Assembly (NCBI GenBank): GCA_027186245.1
Contig: CP114481.1
Span: 21,483,501-21,547,500 of the forward strand
Origin: Coriaria nepalensis
Lineage: Eukaryota; Streptophyta; Magnoliopsida; Cucurbitales; Coriariaceae
DNA: 64,000 bases
Direction: 5' to 3'
The translations under genes were made by a program, and so were the position numbers. The notes under the pieces were generated by a model. That model had not been told where the DNA came from. It saw only the letters and a program-made list of their open reading frames with translations, and made no database searches. Each line of letters starts with the position of its first letter. Positions within the stretch are counted from its first letter, which is position 1. Below, one piece after another: positions 53,401-64,000 of this stretch.

Positions 53401-54808
53401 GTCTTTTCAATCATTAAATTGTTTAAAGGCACTTCGAACAAGTTCTATTTTTGAATTTAGAACATGACTTTCATGCATAACTTGCACTCTATCTATTGAA
53501 GGCAACAATGTATTTGTTTAGCCTTAAAGTCATGTCACTGAGTCTGTTCTAGTCATTAAATCATTCTAAATTAATTCGAACGAATTCTATTTTCGCCCTT
53601 CAAACATTATTTTCTTACATAACTTGCAATTAATCTACTGAAGACAACAATGCATTATTTTGGCATTAAAAAGCATATCACTCAGTCTTTTCAATCATTA
53701 AATTGTTTGAAGGCACTTCGAACTAATACTATTTTTGAATTCAGAACACGACTTTCATGCATAACTTGCACTTCATCTATTGAAGGCAACTATTCATTTT
53801 TTTAGCCTTAAAGTCATATTATTGCGTCTCTTTTAGTCATTAAATCTTTCTGAATCACTTCGAATGAAAATCGGCCTTTAAACATGACTTTCGTGCATAA
53901 CTTGCAGTTGATCTATTGAAGGCAACAATGCATTTGTTTAGCATTAAAGTCATGTCACTGAGTCTCTTCTAGTCATTAAATCATTCTAAATTAATTCGAA
54001 CGAATTCTATTTTCGCCCTTCAAACATTATTTTCTTACATAACTTGCAATTAATCTACTGAAGACAACAATGCATTATTTTGGCATTAAAAAGCATATCA
54101 CTCAGTCTTTTCAATCATTAAATTGTTTGAAGGCACTTCGAACTAATACTATTTTTGAATTCGGAACACGACTTTCATGCATAACTTGCACTTCATCTAT
54201 TGAAGGCAACAATGCATTTGTTTAGCATTAAAGTCATGTCACTGAGTCTCTTCTAGTCATTAAATCATTCTAAATTAATTCGAACGAATTCTATTTTCGC
54301 CCTTCAAACATTATTTTCTTACATAACTTGCAATTAATCTACTGAAGACAACAATGCATTATATTGGCATTAAAAAGCATATCACTCAGTCTTTTCAATC
54401 ATTAAATTGTTTGAAGGCACTTCGAACTAATACTATTTTTGAATTCGGAACACGACTTTCATGCATAACTTGCACTTCATCTATTGAAGGCAACTATTCA
54501 TTTTTTTAGCCTTAAAGTCATGTCACTGAGTCTGTTCTAGTCATTAAATCATTCTAAATTAATTCGAACGAATTCCATTTTCGCCCTTCAAACATTATTT
54601 TCTTACATAACTTACAATTAATCTACTGAAGACAACAATGCATTATTTTAGCATTAAAAAGCATATCACTCAGTCTTTTCAATCATTAAATTGTTTAAAG
54701 GCACTTCGAACCAATTCTATTTTTTAATTTAGAACATGACGTTCATTCATAACTTGCACTTGATCTATTGAAGGCAACAATGCATTTGTTTAGCCTTAAA
54801 GTCATGTC
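50425..54808 (+). repeat. 4,384 bp higher-order repeat, copy 2
   Basis: This is the complete second copy, matching copy 1 at a constant 4,384 bp shift from end to end. Trimer B tails lie near 51.0, 52.84 and 53.83 kb. It shares AACTAAAACTATT with copy 3 against copy 1, so copies 2 and 3 are closer to each other there. Inside the unit, CGAACAAG with CACTCTATC occurs twice, 2,828 bp apart, showing an older duplication of 7 dimers plus 2 trimers. Confidence 0.92.
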
Positions 54809-56986
54809 ACTGAGTCCGTTCTAGTCATTAAATCATTCTAAATTAATTCGAACGAATTCTATTTTCGCCCTTCACACATTATTTTCTTACATAACTTGCA
54901 ATTAATATACTGAAGACAACAATGCATTATTTTAGCATTAAAAAGCATATCACTCAGTCTTTTCAATCATTAAATTGTTTAAAGGCACTTCGAACAAGTT
55001 CTATTTTTGAATTTAGAACATGACTTTCATGCATAACTTGCACTCTATCTATTGAAGGCAACAATGTATTTGTTTAGCCTTAAAGTCATGTCACTGAGTC
55101 TGTTCTAGTCATTAAATCATTCTAAATTAATTCGAACGAATTCTATTTTCGCCCTTCAAACATTATTTTCTTACATAACTTGCAATTAATCTACTGAAGA
55201 CAACAATGCATTATTTTGGCATTAAAAAGCATATCACTCAGTCTTTTCAATCATTAAATTGTTTGAAGGCACTTCGAACTAAAACTATTTTTGAATTCAG
55301 AACACGACTTTCATGCATAACTTGCACTTCATCTATTGAAGGCAACTATTCATTTTTTTAGCCTTAAAGTCATATTATTGCGTCTCTTTTAGTCATTAAA
55401 TCTTTCTGAATCACTTCGAATGAAAATCGGCCTTTAAACATGACTTTCGTGCATAACTTCCAGTTGATCTATTGAAGGCAACAATGCATTTGTTTAGCAT
55501 TAAAGTCATGTCACTGAGTCTCTTCTAGTCATTAAATCATTCTAAATTAATTCGAACGAAATCTATTTTCGCCCTTCAAACATTATTTTCTTACATAACT
55601 TGCAATTAATCTACTGAAGACAACAATGCATTATTTTAGCATTAAAAAGCATATCACTCAGTCTTTTCAATCATTAAATTGTTTAAAGGCACTTCAAACC
55701 AGTTCTATATTTGAATTGAGAACATGACTTTCATGCATAACTTGCACTTGATCTATTGAAGGCAACAATGCATTTGTTTAGCCTTAAAGTCATGTCACTG
55801 AGTCTGTTCTAGTCATTAAATCATTCTAAATTAATTCGAACGAATTCTATTTTCACCCTTCAAACATTATTTTCTTACATAACTTGCAATTAATCTACTG
55901 AAGACAACAATGCATTATTTTAGCATTAAAAAGCATATCACTCAGTCTTTTCAATCATTAAATTGTTTAAAGGCACTTCGACCCAGTTCTATTTTTGAAT
56001 TTAGAACATGACTTTCATGCATAACTTGCACTTGATCTATTGAAGGCAACAATGCATTTGTTTAGCCTTAAAGTCATGTCACTGAGTCTGTTCTAGTCAT
56101 TAAATCATTCTAAATTAATTCGAACGAATTCTATTTTCGCCCTTCAAACATTATTTTCTTACATAACTTACAATTAATCTACTGAAGACAACAATGCATT
56201 ATTTTAGCATTAAAAAGCATATCACTCAGTCTTTTCAATCATTAAATTGTTTGAAGGCACTTCGAACAAATTCTATTTTTGAATTTAGAACATGACTTTC
56301 ATGCATAACTTGCACTTGATCTATTGAAGGCAACAATGCATTTGTTTAGCCTTAAAGTCATGTCACTGAGTCTGTTCTAGTCATTAAATCATTCTAAATT
56401 AATTCGAACGAATTCTATTTTCGCCCTTCAAACATTATTTTCTTACATAACTTGCAATTAATCTACTGAAGACAACAATGCATTATTTTGGCATTAAAAA
56501 GCATATCACTCAGTCTTTTCAATCATTAAATTATTTGAAGGCACTTCGAACCAATACTATTTTTGAATTCGGAACACGACTTTCATGCATAACTTGCACT
56601 TCATCTATTGAAGGCAACTATTCATTTTTTCAGCCTTAAAGTCATGTCACTGAGTCTGTTCTAGTCATTAAATCAGTCTAAATTAATTCGAACGAATTCT
56701 ATTTTCGCCCTTCACACATTATTTTCTTACATAACTTGCAATTAATCTACTAAAGACAACAATGCATTATTTTAGCATTAAAAAGCATATCACTCAGTCT
56801 TTTCAATCATTAAATTGTTTAAAGGCACTTCGAACCAGTTCTATTTTTGAATTTAGAACATGACTTTCATGCATAACTTGCACTTGATCTATTGAAGGCA
56901 ACAATGCATTTGTTTAGCCTTAAAGTCATGTCACTGAGTCTGTTCTAGTCATTAAATCATTCTAAATTAATTCGAACGAATTCTAT
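54809..56986 (+). repeat. 4,384 bp higher-order repeat, partial copy 3
   Basis: Matches copy 2 through the GACCCAG, CGAACAAATTC, TAAATTATTTG and TTTTTTCAGCC variants. It then leaves the pattern where copy 2 reads CTATTTTTGCCC (52,603) and this copy reads CTATTTTCACCC (56,987). One earlier difference is CTACTAAAG at about 56,750. About half of the unit is present. Confidence 0.9.
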
Positions 56987-57255
56987 TTTCACCCTTCAAA
57001 CATTATTTTCTTACATAACTTGCAATTAATCTACTGAAGACAACAATGCATTATTTTAGCATTAAAAAGCATATCACTCAGTCTTTTCAATCATTAAATT
57101 GTTTAAAGGCACTTCGACCCAGTTCTATTTTTGAATTTAGAACATGACTTTCATGCATAACTTGCACTTGATCTATTGAAGGCAACAATGCATTTGTTTA
57201 GCCTTAAAGTCATGTCACTGAGTCTGTTCTAGTCATTAAATCATTCTAAATTAAT

Positions 57256-57397
57256 TCGAACGAATTCTATTTTCGCCCTTCAAACATTATTTTCTTACAT
57301 AACTTACAATTAATCTACTGAAGACAACAATGCATTATTTTAGCATTAAAAAGCATATCACTCAGTCTTTTCAATCATTAAATTGTTTGAAGGCACT
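57256..57397 (+). repeat. Representative right-domain A monomer of a dimer
   Basis: This 142 bp monomer is typical A: TCGAACGAATTC start, TTCGCCC, ACATAACTTACAATT core variant, ATGCAT, AAAAAGCATATCA. It is followed directly by a fusion monomer, showing the A-H order of the 284 bp dimer. Confidence 0.9.
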
Positions 57398-57539
57398 TCG
57401 AACCAGTTCTATTTTTGAATTTAGAACATGACTTTCATGCATAACTTGCACTTGATCTATTGAAGGCAACAATGCATTTGTTTAGCCTTAAAGTCATGTC
57501 ACTGAGTCTGTTCTAGTCATTAAATCATTCTAAATTAAT
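57398..57539 (+). repeat. Fusion monomer H1 (B front, C back, early switch), 142 bp
   Basis: The first half is B-like (TCGAACCAGTTC, TTTGAATTTAGAACATGAC, CATAACTTGCACTTGATC). From GAAGGCAAC onward it is C-like (AATGCATTTGTTTAGCC, then CATGTCACTGAGTCTG). The switch therefore lies in or near the shared stretch ending GAAGGCAAC. Because the front is B-derived, the 6 bp deletion of C is absent and the length is 142 bp. H1 is the commonest partner of A in the right domain. Confidence 0.9.
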
Positions 57540-58533
57540 TCGAACGAATTCTATTTTCACCCTTCAAACATTATTTTCTTACATAACTTGCAATTAATCT
57601 ACTGAAGACAACAATGCATTATTTTAGCATTAAAAAGCATATCACTCAGTCTTTTCAATCATTAAATTGTTTAAAGGCACTTCGACCCAGTTCTATTTTT
57701 GAATTTAGAACATGACTTTCATGCATAACTTGCACTTGATCTATTGAAGGCAACAATGCATTTGTTTAGCCTTAAAGTCATGTCACTGAGTCTGTTCTAG
57801 TCATTAAATCATTCTAAATTAATTCGAACGAATTCTATTTTCGCCCTTCAAACATTATTTTCTTACATAACTTACAATTAATCTACTGAAGACAACAATG
57901 CATTATTTTAGCATTAAAAAGCATATCACTCAGTCTTTTCAATCATTAAATTGTTTGAAGGCACTTCGAACCAGTTCTATTTTTGAATTTAGAACATGAC
58001 TTTCATGCATAACTTGCACTTGATCTATTGAAGGCAACAATGCATTTGTTTAGCCTTAAAGTCATGTCACTGAGTCTGTTCTAGTCATTAAATCATTCTA
58101 AATTAATTCGAACGAATTCTATTTTCGCCCTTTAAACATTATTTTCTTACATAACTTACAATTAATCTACTGAAGACAACAATGCATTATTTTAGCATTA
58201 AAAAGCATATCACTCAGTCTTTTCAATCATTAAATTGTTTGAAGGCACTTCGAACCACTTCTATTTTTGAATTTAGAACATGACTTTCATGCATAACTTG
58301 CACTTGATCTATTGAAGGCAACAATGCATTTGTTTAGCCTTAAAGTCATGTCACTGAGTCTGTTCTAGTCATTAAATCATTCTACATTAATTCGAACGAA
58401 TTCTATTTTCGCCCTTCAAACATTATTTTCTTACATAACTTGCAATTAATCTACTGAAGACAACAATGCATTATTTTGGCATTAAAAAGCATATCACTCA
58501 GTCTTTTCAATCATTAAATTGTTTGAAGGCACT

Positions 58534-58675
58534 TCGAACTAATACTATTTTTGAATTCGGAACACCACTTTCATGCATAACTTGCACTTCATCTATTGAA
58601 GGCAACTATTCATTTTTTTAGCCTTAAAGTCATGTCACTGAGTCTGTTCTAGTCATTAAATCATTCTAAATTAAT
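58534..58675 (+). repeat. Fusion monomer H2 (B front, C back, late switch), 142 bp
   Basis: This monomer begins TCGAACTAATAC with GAATTCGG and CACTTCATC as in right-domain trimer B. It keeps the B-type CAACTATTC and T7 tract, and turns C-like only after CCTTAAAGTCAT, continuing GTCACTGAGTCTG. The switch point is thus about 30-40 bp downstream of that in H1. It implies a separate fusion event or a later conversion of a B monomer by C. Confidence 0.88.
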
Positions 58676-61600
58676 TCGAACGAATTCTATTTTTGCCCTT
58701 CAAACATTATTTTCTTACATAACTTGCAATTAATCTACTGAAGACAACAATGCATTATTTTGGCATTAAAAAGCATATCACTCAGTCTTTTCAATCATTA
58801 AATTGTTTGAAGGCACTTCGAACTAATACTATTTTTGAATTCGGAACACGACTTTCATGCATAACTTGCACTTCATCTATTGAAGGCAACTATTCATTTT
58901 TTTAGCCTTAAAGTCATATTGTTGCGTCTCTTTTAGTCATTAAATCTTTCTGAATCACTTCGAATGAAAATCGGCCTTTAAACATGACTTTCGTGCATAA
59001 CCTGCAGTTGATCTATTGAAGGCAACAATGCATTTGTTTAGCATTAAAGTCATGTCACTGAGTCTCTTCTAGTCATTAAATCATTCTAAATTAATTCGAA
59101 CGAATTCTATTTTCGCCCTTCAAACATTATTTTCTTACATAACTTGCAATTAATCTACTGAAGACAACAATGCATTATTTTGGCATTAAAAAGCATATCA
59201 CTCAGTCTTTTCAATCATTAAATTGTTTGAAGGCACTTCGAACTAATACTATTTTTGAATTCGGAACACGACTTTCATGCATAACTTGCACTTCATCTAT
59301 TGAAGGCAACTATTCATTTTTTTAGCCTTAAAGTCATGTCAGTGAGTCTGTTCTAGTCATTAAATTATTCTAAATTAATTCGAACGAATTCTATTTTCGC
59401 CCTTCAAACATTATTTTCTTACATAACTTACAATTAATCTACTGAAGACAACAATGCATTATTTTAGCATTAAAAATCATATCACTCAGTCTTTTCGATC
59501 ATTAAATTGTTTAAAGGCACTTCGAACCAATTCTATTTTTGAATTTAGAACATGACGTTCATTCATAACTTGCACTTGATCTATTGAAGGCAACTATTCA
59601 TTTTTTTAGCCTTAAAGTCATATTATTGCGTCTCTTTTAGTCATTAAATCTTTCTGAATCACTTCGAATGAAAATCGGCCTTTAAACATGACTTTCGTGC
59701 ATAACTTGCAGTTGATCTATTGAAGGCAACAATGCACTTGTTTAGCATTAAAGTCATGTCACTGAGTCTCTTCTAGTCATTAAATCATTCTAAATTAATT
59801 CGAACGAATTCAATTTTCGCCCTTCAAACATTATTTTCTTACATAACTTACAATTAATCTACTGAAGACAACAATGCATTATTTTAGCATTAAAAAGCAT
59901 ATCACTCAGTCTTTTCAATCATTAAATTGTTTGAAGGCACTTCGAACCAATTCTATTTTTGAATTTAGAACACGACTTTCATGCATAACTTGCACTTGAT
60001 CTATTGAAGGCAACAATGCATTTGTTTAGCCTTAAAGTCATGTCACTGAGTCTCTTCTAGTCATTAAATCATTCTAAATTAATTCGAACGAATTCTATTT
60101 TCGCCCTTCAAACATTATTTTCTTACATAACTTGCAATTAATCTACTGAAGACAACAATGCATTATTTTGGCATTAAAAAGCATATCACTCAGTCTTTTC
60201 AATCATTAAATTGTTTGAAGGCACTTCGAACTAATACTATTTTTGAATTCGGAACACGACTTTCATGCATAACTTGCACTTCATCTATTGAAGGCAACTA
60301 TTCATTTTTTTAGCCTTAAAGTCATGTCACTGAGTCTGTTCTAGTCATTAAATCAGTCTAAATTAATTCGAACGAATTCTATTTTCGCCCTTCACACATT
60401 ATTTTCTTACATAACTTGCAATCAATCTACTGAAGACAACAATGCATTATTTTAGCATTAAAAAGCATATCACTCAGTCTTTTCAATCATTAAATTGTTT
60501 AAAGGCACTTCGAACCAGTTCTATTTTTGAATTTAGAACATGACTTTCATGCATAACTTGCACTTGATCTATTGAAGGCAACAATGCATTTGTTTAGCCT
60601 TAAAGTCATGTCACTGAGTCTGTTCTAGTCATTAAATCATTCTAAATTAATTCGAACGAACTCTATTTTCGCCCTTCAAACATTATTTTCTTACATAACT
60701 TGCAATTAATCTACTGAAGACAACAATGCAATATTTTAGCATTAAAAAGCATATCACTCAGTCTTTTCAATCATAAATTGTTTGAAGACACTTCAAACCA
60801 ATTCAATTTTTGAATTCAGAACACGACTTTCATGCATAACTTGCACTTCATCTATTGAAGGCAACTATTCATTTTTTTAGCCTTAAAGTCATATTATTGC
60901 GTCTCTTTTAGTCATTAAATCTTTCTGAATCACTTCGAATGAAAATCGGCGCTTAAACATGACTTTCGTGCATAACTTGCAGTTGATCTATTGAAGGCAA
61001 CAATGCATTTGTTTAGCATTAAAGTCATGTCACTGAGTCTCTTCTAGTCATTAAATCAATCTAAATTAATTCGAACGAATTCTATTTTCGCCCTTCAAAC
61101 ATTATTTTCTTACATAACTTGCAATTAATCTACTGAAGACAACAATGCATTATTTTGGCATTAAAAAGCATATCACTCAGTCTTTTCAATCATTAAATTG
61201 TTTGAAGGCACTTCGAACTAATACTATTTTTGAATTCGGAACACGACTTTCATGCATAACTTGCACTTCATCTATTGAAGGCAACTATTCATTTTTTTAG
61301 CCTTAAAGTCATGTCACTGAGTCTGTTCTAGTCATTAAATCAGTCTAAATTAATTCGAACGAATTCTATTTTCGCCCTTCACACATTACTTTCTTACATA
61401 ACTTGCAATCAATCTACTGAAGACAACAATGCATTATTTTAGCATTAAAAAGCATATCACTCAGTCTTTTCAATCATTAAATTGTTTAAAGGCACTTCGA
61501 ACCAATTCTATTTTTGAATTTAGAACATGACTTTCATGCATAACTTGCACTTGATCTATTGAAGGCAACAATGCATTTGTTTAGCCTTAAAGTCATGTCA

Positions 61601-61799
61601 CTGAGTCTGTTCTAGTCATTAAATCATTCTAAATTAATTCGAACGAATTCTATTTTCGCCCTTCAAACATTATTTTCCTACATAACTTGCAATTAATCTA
61701 CTGAAGACAACAATGCATTATTTGGGAATTAAAAAGCATATCACTCAGTCTTTTCAATCATTAAATTGTTTGAAGGCACTTCAAACCAATTCTATTTTT

Positions 61800-64000
61800 G
61801 AATTTAGAACACGACTTTCATGCACAACTTGCACTTGAGCTATTGACGGCAACTATTCATTTTTTTAGCCTTAAAGTCATATTATTGCGTCTCTTTTAGT
61901 CATTAAATCTTTCTGAATCACTTCGAATGAAAATCGGCCTTTAAACATGACTTTCGTGCATAACTTGCAGTTGATCTATTGAAGGCAACAATGCACTTGT
62001 TTAGCATTAAAGTCATGTCACTTAGTCTCTTCTAGTCATTAAATCATTCTAAATTCATTCGAACGAATTCAATTTTCGCCCTTCAAACATTATTTTCTTA
62101 CATAACTTACAATTAATCTACTGAAGACAACAATGCATTACTTTAGCATTAAAAAGCATATCACTCAGTCTTTTCAATCATTAAATTGTTTGAAGGCACT
62201 TCGAACCAATTCTATTTTTGAATTTAGAACATGACTTTCATGCATAACTTGCACTTGATCTATTGAAGGCAACAATGCATTTGTTTAGCCTTAAAGTCAT
62301 GTCACTGAGTCTGTTCTAGTCATTAAATAATTCTAAGTTAATTCGAACGAATTCTATTTTCGCCCTTCAAACATTATATTCTTACATAACTTGCAATTAA
62401 TCTACTGAAGACAACAATGCATTATTTTAGCACTAAAAAGCATATCACTCAGTCTTTTCAATCATTAAATTGTTTGAAAGCACTTCGAACTAATACTATT
62501 TTTGAATTCAGAACACGACTTTCATGCATAACTTGCACTTCATCTATTGAAGGCAACTATTCATTTTTTTAGCCTTAAAGTCATATTATTGCGTCTCTTT
62601 TAGTCCTTAAATCTTTCTGAATCACTTCGAATGAAAATCGGCCTTCAAACATGACTTTCGTGCCTAACTTGCAGTTGATCTATTGAAGGCAACAATGCAT
62701 TTGTTTACCCTTAAAGTCATGTCACTGAGTCTGTTCTAGTCATTAAATCATTCAAAATGAATTCGAACGAATTCTATTTTCGCCCTTCAAACATTATTTT
62801 CTTACATAACTTGCAATTAATCTACGGAAGACAACAATGCATTATTTTAGCATTAAAAAGCATATCACTCAGTCTTTTCAATCATTAAATTGTTTGAAGG
62901 CACTTCGAACTAATACTATTTTTGAATTCAGAACACGACTTTCATGCATAACTTGCACTTCATCTATTGAAGGCAACTATTCATTTTTTTAGCCTTAAAG
63001 TCATATTATTGCGTCTCTTTTAGTCATTAAATCTTTCTGAATCACTTCGAATGAAAATCGGCCTTTAAACATGACCTTCATGCATAACTTGCACTTGATC
63101 TATTGAAGGCAACAATGCATTTCTTTAGCATTAAAGTCATGTCACTGAGTCTCTTCTAGTCATTAAATCATTCTAAATTAATTCGAACGAATTCTATTTT
63201 CGCCCTTCAAACATTATTTTCTTACATAACTTACAATTAATCTACTGAAGACAACAATGCACTATTTTACCATTAAAAAGCATATCACTCAGTCTTTTCA
63301 ATCATTAAATTGTTTAAAGGCACTTCGAACTAATACTATTTTTGAATTCATAACACGACTTTCATGCATAACTTGCACTTCTTCTATTGAAGGCAACTAT
63401 TCATTTTTTTAGCCTTAAAGTCATATTATTACGTTTCTTTTAGTCATTAAATCTTTCTGAATCACTTCGAATGAAAATCGGCCTTTAAACATGACTTTCG
63501 TGCCTAACTTGCAGTTGATCTATTGAAGGCAACAATGCATTTGTTTACCCTTAAAGTCATGTCACTAAGTCTCTTCTAGTCATTAAATCATTCAAAATTA
63601 ATTCGAACGAATTCTATTTTCGCCCTTCAAACATTATTTTCTTACATAACTTGCAATTAATCTACTGAAGAAAACAATGCATTATTTTAGCATTAAAAAG
63701 CATATCACTCAGTCTTTTCAATAATTAAACTGTTTGAAGGCACTTCGAACCAATTCTATTTTTGAATTTAGAACATGACTTTCATGCATAACTTGCACTT
63801 GATCTATTGAAGGCAACAATGCATTTGTTTAGCCTTAAAGTCATGTCACTGAGTCTGTTCTAGTCATTAAATCATTCAAAATTAATTCGAACGAATTCTA
63901 TTTTCGCCCTTCAAACATTATTTTCTTACATAACTTGCAATTAATCTACTGAAGAAAACAATGCATTATTTTAGCATTAAAAAGCATATCACTCAGTCTT
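61800..64000 (+). repeat. Right end: trimer-dense, more diverged segment
   Basis: B tails at about 61.89, 62.60, 63.01 and 63.43 kb show trimers returning at 420 bp spacing, with a dimer between 61.9 and 62.6 kb and another at the end. Private changes are more frequent: CGTGCCTAACTTGC, TGTTTACCCTTAAAG, TCATTCAAAATGAATTCG, CTACGGAAG, GAAGAAAACAATGC, AATTCATAACACG and CACTTCTTCTATTG. The dimers here carry AACATGAC like the rest of the right domain. Confidence 0.75.

Larger units (their letters stand above)
56990..58125 (+). repeat. 568 bp (two-dimer) tandem duplication
   Basis: CACCCTTC at 56,990 and 57,558, and CGACCCAG at 57,115 and 57,683, define two copies of a two-dimer unit with a 568 bp shift. 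The copies look identical by eye. The block abuts the broken end of the 4,384 bp repeat. Confidence 0.87.
1..64000 (+). repeat. Satellite DNA array, about 142 bp monomers, filling the window
   Basis: The entire window consists of head-to-tail copies of related monomers of 136-142 bp, roughly 455 in all, each starting at a TCGAAC-type box and carrying ATAACTTGCA near position 44. All copies read in the same orientation; I saw no inverted monomer and no foreign insertion. A hand count of one A monomer gives 42 G+C in 142 bases. The window starts in the tail of a C monomer (the first A starts at 11) and stops inside an A monomer, so both ends of the array lie outside. The position in the genome (centromere or pericentromere) is inferred from array size and homogeneity, not seen. 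Confidence 0.98.
32059..64000 (+). repeat. Right domain: mixed 284 bp dimers and 420 bp trimers
   Basis: Here most units are A followed by a 142 bp B/C fusion monomer (284 bp), with interspersed ABC trimers. Counting the B-tail motif GCGTCTCTTTT and its variants gives 21 trimers; the remaining length corresponds to about 81 dimers. Right-domain variants differ from the left: dimer fusion monomers usually have AACATGAC instead of AACACGAC, trimer B monomers have CGAACTAATAC and CACTTCATC with GAATTC, and trimer C monomers have GAATGAAAATCGG. Several larger units are tandemly duplicated inside it (854, 988, 4,384 and 568 bp). The window ends inside this domain. Confidence 0.92.

Noticed and set aside
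46041..54808. Assembly duplication as the sole cause of the 4,384 bp repeat
   Set aside because: Copies differ at about five sites, copies 2 and 3 share a variant against copy 1, and the third copy breaks off mid-unit. This looks biological, though raw reads would be needed to be certain.
1..64000. Protein-coding genes in any frame
   Set aside because: Within 2101-2155 alone, stops are seen in all three forward frames (TGA 2103, TAA 2132, TAG 2137) and in all three reverse frames. The 420 bp unit is a multiple of three, so these recur in phase. Any open frame is a short by-product of the repeat.
1..64000. CRISPR array
   Set aside because: The repeats are regular, but there are no short repeats separated by unique spacers: all of each 420 or 284 bp unit is repeated, and no cas-like gene is present.
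1..64000. Transposable element inside the array
   Set aside because: No break in repeat phase larger than a few bases, other than dimer/trimer changes, was seen; no terminal inverted repeats, long terminal repeats, poly-A tail or target-site duplication.
1..64000. Telomeric repeat or replication origin
   Set aside because: No runs of TTAGG, TTAGGG or similar short telomere units were seen. AT-rich tracts are just part of the monomers and give no specific origin signal.

Overview
The whole 64 kb window is one uninterrupted, head-to-tail array of AT-rich satellite DNA (about 30% G+C in a monomer counted by hand). I see no protein-coding gene, RNA gene, transposon, telomere repeat or single-copy DNA. 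Stop codons fall in all six frames within about 60 bp and recur in every repeat. This points to a eukaryotic centromeric or pericentromeric heterochromatin block. Monomers of about 142 bp with a GAATTC site recall the published EcoRI satellites of darkling beetles (Tenebrio molitor, and the 142 bp satellite of Palorus ratzeburgii). That rests on length and site only, so the host is unproven.

Building blocks. Three related monomer types share the core ATAACTTGCA at monomer positions 44-53 and begin at a TCGAAC box: A (142 bp), B (142 bp) and C (136 bp, with about 6 bp missing from its first half). Example: A 2391-2532, B 2533-2674, C 2675-2810. ABC makes a 420 bp trimer. B/C fusion monomers (H) of 142 bp pair with A to make a 284 bp dimer.

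Layout. (1) From 1 to about 32,058 the array is almost purely ABC trimers: about 75 trimers and only two AH dimers (near 850 and 11,208). Several multi-trimer blocks of about 1.1-4.3 kb recur with shared private variants. (2) From about 32,059 to 64,000 it is a mosaic of about 81 AH dimers and 21 trimers. It contains an 854 bp three-dimer repeat (33,898-37,029), a 988 bp tandem duplication (about 42,170-44,205), and a 4,384 bp higher-order repeat present 2.5 times (about 46,041-56,986). That last unit is exactly 11 dimers plus 3 trimers, or 31 monomers. (3) From about 61.8 kb the array becomes trimer-dense again, with more private changes.

How it works together. The pattern fits repeated unequal crossing-over and gene conversion. 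Fusing B to C produced a dimer that expanded on the right side. Larger blocks were then amplified recently; the first two 4,384 bp copies show only about five differences by eye. I found no novel gene system. What is new here is the structure and recombination history of the array.
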